Assembly: GCA_026874595.1 (NCBI GenBank)
Contig: CM049306.1
Location: 4,478,019-4,542,018 of the forward strand
DNA length: 64,000 bases
DNA from: Sipunculus nudus
Taxonomy: Eukaryota; Annelida; Sipuncula; Golfingiida; Sipunculidae
Direction of reading: 5' to 3'
Below the pieces are notes generated by a model. The model was not told where the DNA came from, ran no database searches, and worked only from the letters and a program-made list of their open reading frames with translations. Positions 24,990 through 37,060 of the stretch are shown here, piece after piece (within the stretch, counting starts at the first letter, position 1; every line of letters begins with the position of its first letter). The position numbers and the translations under genes are program-made.

Positions 24990-25232
24990 TTAAGAATTGG
25001 TGTGATTTTCTCCAAAATGAACCTATTCAAGGTCAAGGTCGATCTCCTAGTAAAGGTCATGACCCCTTTTTAAATAGGCTTTGTCCTCTCATCCATATCT
25101 ATGCACATGTCAAGTTTGGTAAAGATCCGTGAAATATTTCTTGAGTTATCTCACCTAAAAGAAATCTCTGCACGGTGGCAGCGTGACCGTGCCTACAACA
25201 TTTATCCTGACTTTGTCTGGGAATACAATTAT

Positions 25233-26110
25233 TGAAATAAATAACAGTTAACAGTGACTACATCTGGCTCCAATTATTGACATGAAATGCCAATCATCCC
25301 TGGAAATGTCAAAACCCACCTTCATTTATTTATTTAATATATTCTTTATTAGTCATGCTTTCAGTTGTTATTGGCATGACTCTCCAGGCTGATTGGATTG
25401 CCTCAAGCAAAATTAGGAATAAAATGACAGATTGAAGTATTCTATTGTATACTGTTCAGGTAAATGATAAAGTCCTGACAATAAAACAAGAAATTAATTA
25501 ATCTGCCTGCATATGAATTAATGTTAAAGGTGATCAACAAAGAGACTGAAAGGCCACCTGCTCATCCTCCCACAGATTCCCTGATCACGGCAATGCCTCG
25601 TTACAGTCATAATCTATATCCTAATGCATGCTATGCTCATAGCTTGTAACATATTTTATTTACTTATAATACTCCTGCTTCACACCATTTATCTAAAATT
25701 TCTTATTAATCCAAAATTGAAACTTAGAACTGAAAATTAGAAAAGTATGTATAGAAATTCATCTGATTCCAAGCAAATGTGTAAAGTTTAGCAGGGATAA
25801 GTGAGGCATATTATGTAAATGTATTTTACATGGTACATTTATTAAATTGGTGGAAAATATACCTGGTAACAAAAATGTTATTGAAAAAGTTCATTTTCGG
25901 CTTATTTAATAAATTTGTGTCTGTCAATACCTGATAATGTCCAGTATTTGGCAATCATTGGGAATTCTTGGAAATCATTTATCTGAACAATAGTTCATTG
26001 GAACAAAACCTTGTCCCCTAAGCTTTTCAGATGAGCGATGCTCTACTGTATTTCAAGGACTTGTGCAAATTAAGTAATGTGTCGTGATGATATATTAACA
26101 ACAACCAGTT
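25233..26110. other. no gene recognised
   Basis: Unique AT-rich spacer between B1 and C1. Nothing supported. Confidence 0.4.
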
Positions 26111-27842
26111 AACTAGAATACGGGTAGTCGACAAGCGACTACATGTATCCGCCTAAATCAGAATGGAACGGGTGAAGTGAGGCATGGATTGAGTGGCAAG
26201 GGAAATTGAGTGTTGCATATTAGCATGGATGTCTGCAGCCAAATTGTGTATGTGGGTTGCCCCCCATACCACAAAATCCAGAAAGCCGTCCCAGTTGTAT
26301 ACATATGCAAAATTTAAGGCAGATAAGTCAAACCACTACATGTATATGAGTGATTTTAGCCCGTGGCAGACAAACAGATGGACGCTGAGCAAAAATGGTT
26401 GCAGATGACGCCACCAGTTTTGCGTATGATAGAGCTATGTGAGAACTATACACATGCAAAACTTTGGCCCAATCGGTCAAAGGGTTCCCAAGATATGAGC
26501 TTGGATGTCTGCTGCATAAACTAGAATGCAGGTGGCGCCACCTGTCATAAAATCAAGAGAGCTGTCGGGGATGTATAAACCTGCAAAATTTTAGGCAGAT
26601 ATATCAAACCACTGCCAAGATATGAGTGATATTATCCCATGGCAGACAAACAGACAGGAGCTGTGCAAAAATGGCTGCAGGTGGCGCCACCAGTTTTGCG
26701 TATGATGAAGAGCTATGTGAGATCTATACACATGCAAAATTTTGGCCCAATCGGTCAAACAGTTCCGGAGATATGAGCTTGGATGTCTGCAGCGTAAACG
26801 TGAATGTAGGTGGCGCCACCTGTCATAAAATCAGAAAAGCTATCCAGGATGTGTACGCATGCCGAATTTCAGGTGAATAAGTCAAGTCACTGCAGAGATA
26901 TGAGTGATTTTAACCCAAGGCAGACGAACAGATGGACACTATACAAACATGGTTGCAGGTGGTGCCACCATTTTTTGTGTATGTTATAAAGCTCTCCAAG
27001 GGCTACAATTGTGCAAGAAAATTTTCCTGATCGGTCAAAGGGTTCCCGAGATATGAGCTTGGATGTCTGCAGCGTAAACGTGAATGTAGGTGGCGCCACC
27101 TGTTATAAAATAAGAAAAGCTATCCAGGATGTGTATGCATGCCGAATTTCAGGTGAATTAGTCAAGTCACTGCAGAGATATGAGTGATTTAACCCAAGGC
27201 AGACGAACAGATGGACACTGTGCAAACATGGTTGCAGGTGGTGCCACTATTTTTTGTGTATGTTATAAAGCTCTTGAAGGGCTACATTTGTGCAAAAAAA
27301 TTTTCCTGATCGGTCAAACGGTTCCCGAGATATGAGCTTGGATGTCTGCAGCGTTAACGTGAATGTAGGTGGCGCCACCTGTCATAAAATCAGAAAAGCT
27401 ATCCAGGATGTTTACGCATGCCGAATTTCAGGTGAATTAGTCTAACCACTGCAGAGATAGGAGTGATTTTAACCCAAGGCAGACGAACAGATGGACACTG
27501 TGCAAACATGGTTGCAGGTGGTGCCACCATTTTTTGTGTATGTTATAAAGCTCTCCAAGGGCTACATTTGTGTAAAAAAATTTTCCTGATCGGTCAAACG
27601 GTTCCCGAGATATGTAGGTTTATGTGTGGAAACAGACGCACAAACGGACGCAGAGCCCAGAGGAAAGGTCAGAGGTCAAAACAAAATCGGGGCGCAGCAG
27701 TTCACATGTGACCCGAACATAATCCTGGGTTTCGTAAAATTCCGCCCAGCGGTTACGGAGGAGTTCTCCGGACACCTACGCGGCGGCGGCGGCGTGCAGC
27801 TGAAAACATAGTATCCGCAAAACTCTTTTTGGCGGATACAAT
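26111..27842 (+). mobile_element. C1: family-C pearl/HINE-like element (1.73 kb)
   Basis: The 5' end AACTAGAATACGGGTAGTCG forms a stem GTAGTCG/CGACTAC, followed by ATGTATCCGCC. The core is a tandem array of ~280-bp units, each made of two related halves with a GGTGGCGCCACC-type palindrome. A (CGG)n tract (~27778-27794) precedes ATAGTATCCGC, which begins a hairpin GTATCCGC..GCGGATAC at the 3' end. Frames such as 27463-27711 are repeat-derived and not genes. Bivalve pearl elements are known to combine a tandem core with a microsatellite; assignment to them is by structure. Confidence 0.85.
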
Positions 27843-28170
27843 TATGTATATGCATTGTTATGGATGACGGGTTACCATATAAGATATAACATGCAAAGTT
27901 CTAAATATTAATTATACTTATCCCTTTAAACATATTATTCATAATAAAGTAATCATTAAACACACACACAAAATATGTGTGTCTATCAGTCTGTCTGTTT
28001 GCTTGCTTGTTTGTGTGACTGTGTACAAGATTTCTCTGAAATTCTATTTTATTTCTGGGGAACTGGACAACAAGATGAAGAGAAAGGATTACATTTACAA
28101 TATTCTGTACATCTGTTCCCAAGAATAACCACTAGTAATGTCACCTAGTGGCAGAATTAAGTATAATAAA
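27843..28170. other. 328-bp spacer between C1 and C2
   Basis: AT-rich, with a short CA run near 27961. No gene or element end is visible. Confidence 0.5.
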
Positions 28171-29778
28171 AACTAGAATACGGGTAGTCGACAAGCGACT
28201 ACTTGTATCCGCCTAAATCAGAGTGGAACGGGTGAAGTGTTGCATATTAGCATGGATATTTTATCCCATGGCAGACAAACAGATGGGAGCTGTGCAAACA
28301 TGGCTGCAGGTGGTGCCACCAGTTTTGCGTATGATAAAGAGCTATGTGAGATTTATACACATGCAAAATTTTGGCCCAATCGGTCAAACGGTTCCCTAGA
28401 TATGAGCTTGGATGTCGCAGCGTAAACTTGATTGTAGGTGGCGCCACCTGTCATAAAATCAGAAAAGCTATCCAGGATGTATAAGCATGCCAAATTTCAG
28501 GTGAATTAGTCAAACCACTGCAGAAATATGAGTGATTTTAACCCAAGGCAGACGAACAGATGGACACTGTGCAAACATGGTTGCAGGTGGTGCCACCATT
28601 TTCGGTGTATGTTATAAAGCTCTCCAAGGGCTACATTTGTGCAAAAAAATTTTCCTGATCAGTCAAACGGTTCCTGAGATATGAGCTTGGATGTCTGCAG
28701 CGTAAACGTGAATGTAGGTGGCGCCACCTGTCATAAAATCAGAAAAGCTATCCAGGATGTATACGCATGCTAAATTTCAGGTGAATTAGTCAAGTCACTG
28801 CAGAGATATGAGTGATTTTAACCCAAGGCAGACAAACAGATGGACACTGTGCAAACATGGTTGCAGGTAGCGCCACCATTTTTGGTGTATGTTATAAAGC
28901 TCTCCAAGGGCTACATTTGTGCAAAAGAATTTTCCTGATCGGTCAAACGGTTCCTGAGATATGACTTTTGATGTCTGCAGCGTAAACGTGAATGTAGGTG
29001 GCGCCACCTGTCATAAAATCAGAAAAGCTATCCAGGATGTATACGCATGCCCAATTTCAGGTGAATTAGTCAAGTCACTGCAGAGATATGAGTGATTTTA
29101 ACCCAAGGCAGACGAACAGATGGACACTGTGCAAACATGGTTGCAGGTGGCGCCACCATTTTTGGTGTATGTTATAAAGCTGTCCAAGGGCTACATTTGT
29201 GCAAAAGAATTTTCCTGATCGGTCAAACGGTTCCCAAGATATGAGCTTGGATGTCTGCAGCGTAAACGTGAATGTAGGTGGCGCCACCTGTCATAAAATC
29301 AGAAAAGCTATCCAGGATGTTTACGCATGCCCAATTTCAGGTGAATTAGTCAAGTCACTGCAGAGATATGAGTGATTTTAACCCAAGGCAGACGAACAGA
29401 TGGACACTGTGCAAACATGGTTGCAGGTGGCGCCACCATTTTTGGTGTATGTAATAAAGCTCTCCGAGGGCTACATTTGTGCAGAAAAATTTTCCTGATC
29501 GGTCAAACGGTTCCCGAGATATGTGGGTTTATGTGTGGAAACAGACGCACAAACGGACGCAGAGCGCAAAGGAAAGGTCAGAGGTCAAAACAAAATCGCG
29601 GCGCAGCAGTTCACATGTGACCCGAACATAATCCCGGGTTTCGGAAAATTCCGCCCAGGGGTTACGGAGGAGTTCTCCGGACACCTACGCGGCGGCGGCG
29701 GCGGTGGCGGCGGCGGCGGCGGCGGCGGCGACCAGCTGAAAACATAGTATCCGCAAAACTCTGTTTTGGCGGATACAA
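28171..29778 (+). mobile_element. C2: family-C element (1.61 kb)
   Basis: Same 5' end as C1 (AACTAGAATACGGGTAGTCG). The core has about five highly similar ~276-280 bp dimer units (palindromes near 28310, 28435, 28586, 28716, 28866 and onward). The final unit passes into a block shared with C1 (GTTCACATGTGACCCGAACA), then a long (GGC)n tract at about 29690-29730, then the GTATCCGC..GCGGATAC hairpin. The many ~70-codon minus frames beginning MAPPTFTFTLQTSK are the same repeat read again and again, not genes. Confidence 0.9.
29690..29730. repeat. (GGC)n microsatellite near the 3' end of C2
   Basis: About thirteen GGC triplets with one GGT interruption, just upstream of the terminal hairpin. Shorter equivalents occur in C1, C4 and B2. 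Confidence 0.95.
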
Positions 29779-31566
29779 TGATGATCACAATGATACATGT
29801 ATGACAAAGAACCCTCGAATTCAAAGAACTGGGTCAGTTGCTTGAATTAATACTCATCCTGACAAGGTCAGCCTATTCTGAAACTGAGTACCATAGATCT
29901 GCCTTGGCCATAAAATTAGACTCATAGCTGAAAATCTTAATTTTTCTCGACAAGGGATGCGGCTATGAAAAGCAGGTTAGGCTAAAATCAAACATGTACA
30001 AGAGACTCAGAGGAAAGAGGAATACTAAGAATGTATATCTAATGATACTGCATATTTGTATATTACTTTTACTCAATGTTAATTTTATAAAATATAAGAT
30101 TTAAATTTTAAACAGGCTTATGTACATTAACAAACTTTTCTGAGTCAGTCATAAACCATGGCCATTTTCATGCCATGACAGATATCGATATTCACTCACC
30201 AAATTATGCACTCTAACAGTTGAACCTAAATTTGAGCATGGCTGCGATAATGGTAAAAGGTTTTGGGTTTTTCAACCCCCAGTGAAGGAGCCTTCCAGGT
30301 ATTTTACGAACATGGGATGGGGCCATTAGACCATGTGCAGCCGCAAAATGATGATATGTGGTAATAAATGTTATTTTTAATGAAAATAATGTTGGAAAAT
30401 CACTGTTCTTAGCCACAACTAAATTTGATTGCCCACACTGCAGATTTTATGGACTAACCTGGAAAAGCTGAAAAAATATGGGTAATAAGATACAGTAATT
30501 TATGCCATTTAATGTCACATGGCAACGATTTTTTTTTAAATGCTGAAAAGCCTCTGTTTATTTAATGTTAAAATTAGCTCATCTAAGGTTCCATACACAG
30601 ATACAGCTAAAACAAAAAGTACAGATGTAATAATTACACTATATATTTACACAACAGAAGGTCTTGTAAAACAAGGGATTAATAGTTAAAGGGTTATATA
30701 ATATTTAGAGGGTTATATAGCAAACTTGGTATGATTCAACTGGTGACAATTGCAGATTCGTATAATTTGAAATAAGTTATTGGAGCCTTTGGTATTGGTA
30801 GGACTCAATATAGGGGTACAATTCAACTTTTAAACAGAGGGACGGACAGATATACATTGGACAGATGTCAAGTGATGACATTAGCCATTAGTCTGTATAG
30901 GCTGAGGGCTAAAAAGGTCAGTCTTTAGACTTTAACAAGGTTCAAGGTGCCTGACAATTTTGTATTTTATTCATTACCTAAACATGTGTCCATGACAGCA
31001 GTCAATTTCAAACTTCCATGAAGACCTGTATGCCATGAATGTGTGAAATGCAGTGGATTCAATGTGGATTTACTGTGAACTGGATTAAATGTGGACTGAC
31101 GTTATCCTGTCATGACTGGTATCTGGTGGACTATTCATGAATTGAAACATCTGATGTCTCTGAACAACAAGCCAATTCCTGAATAAGAAGTATACAAAGA
31201 TCATGGTTGATACCTGTCAATCAAAGGCTGCTACGAAGCTGGAGTGGAGTATCCAAGTGTAGCAGTGTCAATCTTATGCCAGAACAAAAGATAATTCCAT
31301 AACCAGGATTATGGGCAAGATGACACACAGCACAAAAAGGGGACCAGGCATGGCAGTGTGAAACATGTGAACTTAAAATTATATAAAATCCTGCTTGTAA
31401 TAGCAAGATTTTTAAAATAACTGTGAGAAAACAAAATAAACTTTTAAATAACAAACCATTAACATGAGTACTGTTTGTTTATATCAAGGAACTGAGATCT
31501 TCCGGCACACCAGACCTAACTGTACATGAAAAACCCACCTCAGTTCAGCCATGTCATGCTTTGCAG
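29779..31566. other. no gene recognised
   Basis: Unique AT-rich sequence. Small frames such as 31221-31454 (minus) have no domain. Confidence 0.4.
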
Positions 31567-31628
31567 CACAGTCACAGCAGTAGCTGAACTTCCGCCCCCT
31601 GAACCCAGTCATACAGCAAACACTGGAT
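31567..31628 (+). CDS. candidate 62-bp internal exon, unidentified
   Basis: The block follows TGCTTTGCAG and is followed by a strong donor GTAAGA. It is open for 20 codons, with a Pro-rich stretch AVAELPPPEPSHTANTG, starting after one base and ending with one base. It is small and unsupported by homology, so it stays a candidate. Confidence 0.25.
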
Positions 31629-32214
31629 GTAAGATAGTAGGGCCAAGGAAAAAAGATATCCAAAAGTGGGTCACCCTCCCTCAAACCCTTCCCCTTTGTA
31701 TGGTTCTAATCATAACAGCATTTGAAAAAGAGTTTCTCTAAATATCAGCCTGGGCTTTTATATGTAACAAACTGAAGCATCATAAAAAGTGCATAAAAAT
31801 GTACCATCATTATTAGTGGTTATGTTTTGAAGTATTTTTTTAGTACTCGCTCTGTCATATGACAACTTTAACATCAAGCATATTAGGTGACTAATGTTTG
31901 TTGAGTAACCGTCTTATAATAGCTCATGTGCCAGTTGAACCAATTACAATGTTTAAACAGGAAACACAGATGGTTCAATTTACTATATGAGTGTACCCTT
32001 CCACTCAGACCATTCAACACACAGGAAAAAACTGTAAAGTGTAAAATATATGTGATGTCAGCTGTCACAGCCCAGTCTGGATCACTGTACACAGGAGAGA
32101 GTAACCACCTGAGAGACTGCAGCAAGGTGCAGACGCTGCTGACAACAGGAAGCAGAATTTTGACATCAATTTATGTCTCGAACATCAGGGCAGGCACATT
32201 TAGAAACCATACAA
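31629..32214. other. no gene recognised
   Basis: A 119-codon plus frame (31926-32285) runs into the start of B2, so its C-terminus is repeat sequence. The part before 32214 has no domain. Confidence 0.4.
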
Positions 32215-35168
32215 AACTAGATATTTCTTGGCACCGCAGGTGCCATAGTATCCCCAGACAATTAATCCCCCCCCCCCCCCTTTAAGAATAGGCCCCCCAT
32301 CTTCAGCAACAATTAATATAAGACCACACTCATAGAAAAGGTCATTCTCATAGAAAAGGTCATGATCCAAATTTCAATATACATCATCCCCTAACCCATG
32401 TCTATGTATATGCAAGAAATCTGTCCATTAGTTTTTGACTTATTATGCTCACAATACTGTTAAGTGGCAATGATGGGGTATTAAACGGCACGAAAACAAG
32501 TAAAAGAATAACAGGTGGCACCACCTGTTTCCCGTACATGACAACACTATCCAAGATCTTCGTTCAAGTTGATTTTTGGACCAATCAATGCATCCCTTAT
32601 TGAGAAATTAATGATTTTGTGTGATTTTCACCATATATGGCAATATTCAAGGTCAAGACCACTCATTGGAAAGGTAATGACCCCTATTCAAATAAACATT
32701 ATCCTATAACCCATATCCATGTACAGTGAAACCTGAACCAAGCGACCACTGCCGCCAGCGACCGTCTGTGACTTACGACCGGAAAATGAATGCACCGAGC
32801 TTAATCACTCTTTAATGCCCCTGTGTTGAGCGACCGTTTGTGGTACGCCACCACCGACCGCTCAAATGTGGCCGGTCGCTGGTCTTTACCTCCGTTAAGC
32901 GACCGCCTGGTGTAGCGGTAGTGGCACCTGGCGTCCCAAGTTTAGACTAAAACGACCGTGCCGTTGACCGTCTCGTGAATGTGCAGACCTGTGGCAATGG
33001 TGACCTACTTTCCCCGCGGTGAATTGGACATCAATTCACAATACCCCTCCAGGTGTCAATGGCCCAGGGCCCGCGTGGTTTTAATCTTTCTCCAAAAATG
33101 AAAGTTCCGCGATAATTGCGAGGGAACGTAAAACGACGCAATTCTTTAATTCTGATGCCAGTGTACCATTACTTTTTTTAGCACAGCCCGTCTTTGAATA
33201 CATCGTATTTGTTTAACGATTGTCTAAAACATCTTTACGGTAAAGTGTTCACGTGCCCTAGGGGAAATCCCTCATTAATATTCATCGAACAGAACTCCCG
33301 TTGTATTTCTTCTGACACCGCGGTCGCATTCACTACGCTGCGGTCGTTGACCGGAGTTCATAACTAGTCTTAGCGATGGGTAAATAACATTTGCGCGGAA
33401 TTAATTTTAAAAAGTGAGTCATGAAAGTAAGTTTGTCATTACGTAAGCGATCAACTGTAATTGCTTATCACACACATTTTGACTTGACATTATGTCAGTT
33501 CGTGACGACGACAAACTGACGCCCTGCTTCGATAACATTATTAGAATATTCATCAATGCTTACAGTACCATAGTACCAATAATAGAGAGACTGTTTGATA
33601 ACGTGAGCAGTCACCTGTAAACTAATGATCGATCCCTTCATACCTGCTTTGAAGTTTATTGGGATTTTATATATGCAATATGATGAACAGGCTATTCAAA
33701 GCCTTTGACAAAGGCTTGTTTAATAAAGTTATAAAAGGACCGGCTTTCTTTGATAATTATAAATAAGATTCCCTTTGTTAAGCAGGGCAAGATTGATTCA
33801 TTGTGTTAAGTAAATATTGTTGTTAACTTGTAAATATTGTTGTGAATATTTTGATTATATATATATATATATCCAGTATGTAATTTTTATAATAAATAAA
33901 TAAATGTTTACACTGACATATATGCCTTAATATTCTTTGTTCGCTTCATGCTGAGACTTAGGCCATCTGAGACTTAGGACCACCTGTGACTTAAGACCGC
34001 TTTTGTTGTGGCACATCAGGTGGTCTTAACTCTCAGGTTTTACTGTATATGCATAATATGAAAGAAATTTGTCCATTAGTTTTTGACTTATAATGCTCAC
34101 AGTACTGATAAATGGCAATGATGGGGTATTAAACGGCACAAAACAAGTAAAAGAATAACAGGTGGCGCCACCTGTTTCCGGTACATGACAATACTTTCCA
34201 AGATCTTTGAACATGTTGATTTTTGGACCAATGCATGCATCCCTTATTGAGATATTAATGATTTTGTGTAATTTTCACCATATATGGCAATATTCAAGGT
34301 CAAGGCCGCTCTCATAGGAAAGGTCATGACCCCAATTTATATATACATCACCCCATAACCCATGTCTATGTATATGCATAATATGAAAGAAATCTGTCCA
34401 TTAGTTTTTGACTTATAATGCTCATAGGTTATAAATGTACTGTTAAGTGGCAATTATGGGGTATTAAACGGCACGTAAACAAGTAAAAGAATAACAGGTG
34501 GCGCCACCTGTTTCCGATGCATGACATTACTATCCAAGATCTTCAGTCAAGTTGATTTTTGGACCAATGCATGCATCCCTTATTGAGAAATTAATGATTT
34601 TGTGTGATTTTCACCATATATGGCAATATTCAAGGTCAAGGCCACTCTCATAGGAAAGGTCATGACCCCGAATTAAATAAACATCATCCCATAACCCATA
34701 TCTATGTATTTGCATAATATGAAAGAAATTTGTCCATTAGTTTTTGACTTATAATGCTCACAGTACTGATAAATGGCAATGATGGGGTATTAAACGGCAC
34801 AAAACAAGTAAAAGAATAACAGGTGGCGCCACCTGTTTCTGGAACATGACAACCCTATCCATGATCTTTGATCAACTTGATTTTGGGATCAATCCATGCA
34901 AGTTTTCTTGAGATATTTAAGAATTTGTGTGATTTTCCCAAAAATTGAACCTATTCAAGGTCAAGGTCACTCTTCTAGTTGAGGTCATGACCTCATTTTG
35001 AATAGGCGTTGTCCTCTCACCCATATCTATACATATACCAAGTTTGGTAAAGATCCGTGAAATATTTTTTGAGTTATTGTGTCCAAAAGAAATCTCTGCG
35101 GCGGCGGCGGCGGCCCGACCGTGCCTAAACCATAGTATCTCCAGACTATGTCTGGCAATACAATTATT
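32215..35168 (+). mobile_element. B2: family-B element with four core units and a nested pogo-like insertion
   Basis: The 5' end AACTAGATATTTCTTGGC forms a stem TGGCACC-GCA-GGTGCCA, then CCATAGTATCCCCAGAC. The core has about four units of ~330 bp, each with GGTGGC[AG]CCACC at about 32511, 34161, 34496 and 34821. The first gap is larger by the nested element; subtracting it leaves about 328 bp. A (CGG)n tract (35099-35114) precedes CCATAGTATCTCCAGAC and the hairpin CCAGAC-TAT-GTCTGG, then CAATACAATT. So the 5' motif recurs at the 3' end. No coding capacity. Confidence 0.9.
32724..34045. mobile_element. 1322-bp pogo/Tc1-like DNA transposon remnant in B2
   Basis: The left end CAGTGAAACCTGA and the right end TCAGGTTTTACTG are inverted repeats, with TA directly outside both (32722-32723 and 34046-34047). 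Removing the insert restores the host sequence (ATGTATATGCATAATATG), as in neighbouring core units. Just inside, repeated GCGACCG and GACTTAnGACC words form subterminal repeats. The interior is CpG-rich and has an AT microsatellite near 33860, but no transposase frame. CAGTRRAACC ends with TA duplication are typical of pogo/Tigger-type elements. Confidence 0.85.
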
Positions 35169-35204
35169 AATATTTTGATCCCAAATCCAAGGAATGTACA
35201 TATA

Positions 35205-36875
35205 AACTAGAATACTGGTAGTCAAAAAGCAACAAGTGTATCCGCCAAAATCAGAGTGGGATGGGTGAAGTAAGGCATGGTCTGAGTGGCAAGATAAATG
35301 AGATGTGTTGCATATTAGCATGGATGTCTGCCACGTAAACATGATTGTATGTGGCGCCACCTGTTATTTGAAAGAGAAAGCTATCCAAGATGTATATGTC
35401 AGGGTAGAGTTTGCGATTTGGTAGAATCAAGTTTCTACTGGGAGAAACTACGATCAGAGTCTCTGCTGGTAGAAACCATGATCAGAGTTTCTACCAGTAG
35501 AAACTCCGATCCCACTGGAAGAGATTCCAATCGTGGTTTCTACCAGTTGAAACTGCGACTGATCATTACACAACTAATTAACACCTTAACTGTGACAGCT
35601 TTCACACCTTGTGAGTTGTTTGGTTACAAGAACATGCATTAAAGGTAAAATTAAAGGTAAACATTTTACACCTTATCAATACTTGCCTGTTATCTTTCCC
35701 ACTTAGTGAATTATTTTGTTTGAAGAACAAACATCAAGGGTAATAATTTTACAACATAATGGTTCCTTGCCTGTGACATACTTAAAATAAATAGGAAATA
35801 AATTAACAGGTTTTTAAAGGGGAAAAAGGCATAAGAAATAAAGTCACAATTTTTTAAGAAAATTCACATATTCAATATTTAAATAAATATATAATATTAT
35901 TAAACAACCACAGAAACATATTTTGGGATTTGCACCAAAGAGTTCCTATCTATAGAACTGAAGTTCCTACCAGTAGGATCGCAGTTTCTACGGTTGGCTT
36001 AATTATCATTAATTGAAGTTCCTACCAGTAAGATCGCAGTTTCTACTGGCCTGGTAGGATCGCAGTTTCTACTGGTTGGACTATCAGTAGAATTGAAGTT
36101 CCTACCAGTAGGATCGAAGTTTCTTCAGGTAGGAACTGTGATTGGAGTCTCTACCAGTATAGTATCAGTAGAATTGAAGTTCCTACCAGTAGGATCGGAG
36201 TTCCTACTGGTAGAAACCATGATCGAAATCTCTACTAGTAGGATCAGAGTTTCTACCTGTAGAAATTCCGATCGCGGTTTCTACCAGCAGAGACTCTGAT
36301 CATAGTTTCTACTGGTAGAAACTCCGATTCTACCAGATTGCAATCTCTACCTTGACATATACATATGCAAAATTTCAGGTGGACAAGTCAAACCACTGCT
36401 CAGATATGAGTGATTTTTACCCTAGGCAGATAAACAGATGGACATAATGCAAAAATGGTTGTAAGTTAGGCCACCAAATTTGTCTAAGTTGTAGAGCTAA
36501 GTAAGATGTATACCCATCAAAATTTCAGGCCGATACATCAAACCAGTCCTGAGATATTAGCATGGCTGCCTGCAGTGTAAAAATGAATGTAGGTGGCGCC
36601 ACCTGCCATAAAATAGAGAAAACAAGCCAAGATGTATACACAAGCAATCTTTAAAGCAGATAAGTCAATCCACTGAGATGTGAGTGATCTTATCCCATAG
36701 CAGATGGACACTGTGCGACAATGGTCGCACCTGGAACCACCAGTTTCGTGTATGATAAGGAGCTATGTGAGATCTATACACATGCAAAATTTCAGGAGGC
36801 TATATCAAACCAGAGATATTAGCATGGATGTCTGCAGCTTGAATCTGTATGTAGGTGGCGCCACCTGTCATAAAG
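35205..36875 (+). mobile_element. C3: 3'-truncated family-C element with a foldback insertion
   Basis: The 5' end is AACTAGAATACTGGTAGTC, with the C-type interior (GGTGGCGCCACCTGTTATT). It is interrupted at 35397-36357 and then continues with CATATGCAAAATTTCAGG and two more core units. The match fades after GGTGGCGCCACCTGTCATAA near 36875, and there is no microsatellite or 3' hairpin. It starts only 36 bp after the end of B2. Confidence 0.85.
35397..36357. mobile_element. 961-bp foldback-like element built from palindromic TAGAAACTCCGATC units
   Basis: The left end TGTCAGGGTAGAGTTTGC and the right end GCAATCTCTACCTTGACA are inverted repeats, and the similarity continues inward through GGTAGAATC. 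TATA flanks both sides (35393-35396 and 36358-36361), and removing the insert restores a C core junction (GATGTATACATATGC). Both arms are made of ~30-bp near-palindromic units such as GAGTTTCTACCAGTAGAAAC with GATC at their edges. The middle (~35560-35930) is plain AT-rich DNA. I do not recognise a named family; the structure is of foldback type. Confidence 0.8.
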
Positions 36876-37060
36876 ATATCTCTTTATAAAATTAGAGTAA
36901 AGAGCATGCTGATATTTCTAAATGCATGTATATAACTATAAAATATGCCAGTTTTTTTAATATCTCCTGTCATAATGTTTATTTTGTTAAATAAGGTAGA
37001 TGTTGATTAAAGAGCTAATTTTTAACATTTGTTATATCAAATTCAGAGAGACCATAAATA

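Larger units (their letters stand above)
22480..25232 (+). mobile_element. B1: family-B element split by a TTAA-flanked transposon
   Basis: The 5' end AACTAGAAATTCTTGGCG is followed by GCCATAGTATCCCCAGAC. The interior matches B2: ATTCAAGGTCAAGGCCACTC and GTCCATTAGTTTTTGACTT. The match breaks at 22922 and resumes at 24990 with AAGAATTGGTGTGATTTTC, which lines up with B2 at about 34919. The 3' end (GACTTTGTCTGGGAATACAA) is a worn form of the B2 3' hairpin. Without the insertion the element is about 0.69 kb. Confidence 0.85.

Noticed and set aside
29690-29730. GC-rich stretch as a CpG island
   Set aside because: It is the (GGC)n tract fixed near the 3' end of family-C elements.
26193-29824. Many 60-85 codon frames on both strands in C1 and C2
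   Set aside because: They are the same repeat unit read in the same frame each time and end in the (CGG)n tract; this is repeat structure, not coding.
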